Shown here: in pieces, positions 63,254-64,000 of the stretch
Numbering within the stretch: position 1 is the stretch's first letter
Layout: each line of letters opens with the position of its first letter
NCBI GenBank assembly: GCA_938074205.1
Contig: CALJES010000004.1
Coordinates: forward strand, 1 to 64,000
Source: an uncultured bacterium
Lineage (GTDB): Bacteria; Armatimonadota; UBA5829
Direction: 5' to 3'
DNA: 64,000 nucleotides
Notes under the pieces: model-generated
What the model was told of the DNA's origin: nothing
Databases searched by the model: none
What the model saw: the letters and a program-made list of their open reading frames with translations, nothing else
Program-made: the position numbers and the translations under genes

Positions 63254-63784
63254 GTGAAATGCAGAAAGTGCGGAGCTGAGCTTCACCCGGAACAGAAGGT
63301 CTGTATTCAGTGTGGCGAGGTCACGCCTGCCGGCGGGAAGTTCGATGTCGAAGAGGAGCGCATCTGGCGTCCGAACGCTCGTCAGCTGCAGATAGCCGGA
63401 GGGCTGGTTGCGCTTTTGATCCTGGGGTTTGTGCTATACAAAGTGTTCCATGTCGTGCCGCCGGAAGTTGTAGCTAAGAAGTGGTTCGAAACTATGCTAT
63501 CACGAGCCTACGCCACCGCAGATGATCACATTACTTCAAACTTCGAGCAGGACTTAAGCTCCAGAATGATGGATATGCGCGCACTTGCCGAAACGTGGAT
63601 CGAAGACATAACAGCCAACAACGCAAACTACAGTTTTAGCGCTCCTGCCTTCGACAACATAAGCAACCCGCAAAAGGCTCGGATCACTATCACCATTCAA
63701 TCCCCAGAGGGGCAGATTGTTCGGCAGATCCTGCTGGATATGGTCAAGGTCGGTCGCAGGTGGAAGGTAGACAGGGCGTTGTAG
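63254..63784 (+). CDS. Zinc-ribbon membrane protein
   Basis: The 176-residue protein starts with a zinc ribbon (C3, C6, C17, C20), has one transmembrane helix (about 46-68; LQIAGGLVALLILGFVLYKV) and a C-terminal domain of alternating helices and strands (ARITITIQSPEG, WKVDRAL) resembling DUF4878-type or nuclear-transport-like folds. The GTG start has GAGAGG upstream. The ribbon would face the cytoplasm and the rest the outside. It is at the end of the galactose cluster, 51 bases after galK. Confidence 0.8.
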   Translation: MKCRKCGAELHPEQKVCIQCGEVTPAGGKFDVEEERIWRPNARQLQIAGGLVALLILGFVLYKVFHVVPPEVVAKKWFETMLSRAYATADDHITSNFEQDLSSRMMDMRALAETWIEDITANNANYSFSAPAFDNISNPQKARITITIQSPEGQIVRQILLDMVKVGRRWKVDRAL

Positions 63785-64000
63785 GCCGTATCTTTCCTGT
63801 TACGCTTTTCGCCATCGATGTGTCGCGATTATCTTGTGGTGTGGAATCACAATGTGTCCTCTGCTACAAGCTTAGTTACCAGGCGAAACCCATTGCAGGA
63901 CGCTCGGTACGACTTGCCGAATAGTGTTGGCAGTATGAAAGGCGTATACGACTGCAAAGTAGCGGCACACACATATGAGGCGCCTGATGTTTATCGGTTG
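63785..64000 (+). other. Right end of window, possible start of next gene
   Basis: An ATG at 63935 opens a frame (MKGVYDCKVAAHTYEAPDV) that runs to the window edge without a stop. It lacks a clear ribosome binding site, so it is only a candidate. Nothing else recognisable precedes it. Confidence 0.2.

Overview
The window looks like chromosomal DNA from a diderm, heterotrophic bacterium, most likely of the Armatimonadota or a close relative. That placement is inference from protein content, not from a marker-gene tree. The supporting signs are an SLH-domain outer-membrane porin with a C-terminal phenylalanine, a PEP-CTERM surface protein, a DUF1559-like pseudopilin, several large secreted carbohydrate-active or carbohydrate-binding proteins, two Gfo/Idh/MocA oxidoreductases (one Tat-exported), a GntR-type regulator with a LacI-like sensor, and a GH130 phosphorylase. 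I see no phage, insertion sequence, CRISPR array or plasmid signature. Housekeeping genes (tmRNA, five tRNAs, rpmB, tig-clpP-clpX, eno) are spread through it.

Layout: 0.2-6.2 kb holds tRNA-Leu, a DUF4412-like secreted protein, a membrane MASE3-GAF-SpoIIE phosphatase and an 881-residue fusion of an Old-Yellow-Enzyme-type reductase with a GltD-like flavoprotein. 6.2-20.4 kb is a secretion and polysaccharide region: a putative TIM-barrel protein, a large CBM9-type protein split by an apparent one-base frameshift, an 883-residue secreted protein, a PEP-CTERM protein, a pseudopilin overlapping a heparinase II/III-family lyase, and a GntR/LacI-type regulator convergent with and overlapping the lyase gene. 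20.7-25.1 kb has tRNA-Pro, a NitT/TauT-type ABC permease and ATPase pair, and ssrA. 25.2-29.9 kb has a two-domain arrestin-like protein downstream of an RsbW-like kinase, then a dtxR-feoA-feoB iron operon with a palindromic operator at its promoter.

29.9-39.4 kb mixes a secreted TIM-barrel protein, DUF1858 and CBS-DUF1385 genes, rpmB, an M55 D-aminopeptidase, and a co-oriented ABC ATPase / Eis-like acetyltransferase / Tat-exported oxidoreductase group. 39.5-43.6 kb is clpX-clpP-tig and three tRNAs. 43.8-53.7 kb holds a P-type cation ATPase, a GH130 phosphorylase, a universal-stress-protein remnant, a protease-like TPR protein with a broken zinc motif, a methyltransferase, an oxidoreductase and enolase. 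54-56.3 kb encodes the SLH porin behind a long folded leader that can mask its own ribosome binding site. 56.5-63.8 kb is a co-oriented sugar cluster: SIS protein, beta-propeller-like protein, nucleotidyltransferase, a 56-codon small gene, galT, a B12-binding radical SAM protein, galK and a zinc-ribbon membrane protein.

The genes suggest an organism that takes apart polysaccharides outside the cell, feeds the sugars into phosphorolysis and the Leloir pathway, builds a porin-rich envelope tied to peptidoglycan, and uses phosphatase/anti-sigma partner switching. The observations I rate highest are the arrestin/RsbW pairing, the self-masking porin leader, the frameshift at about 8335, the 56-codon gene coupled to galT, and the OYE-GltD fusion.
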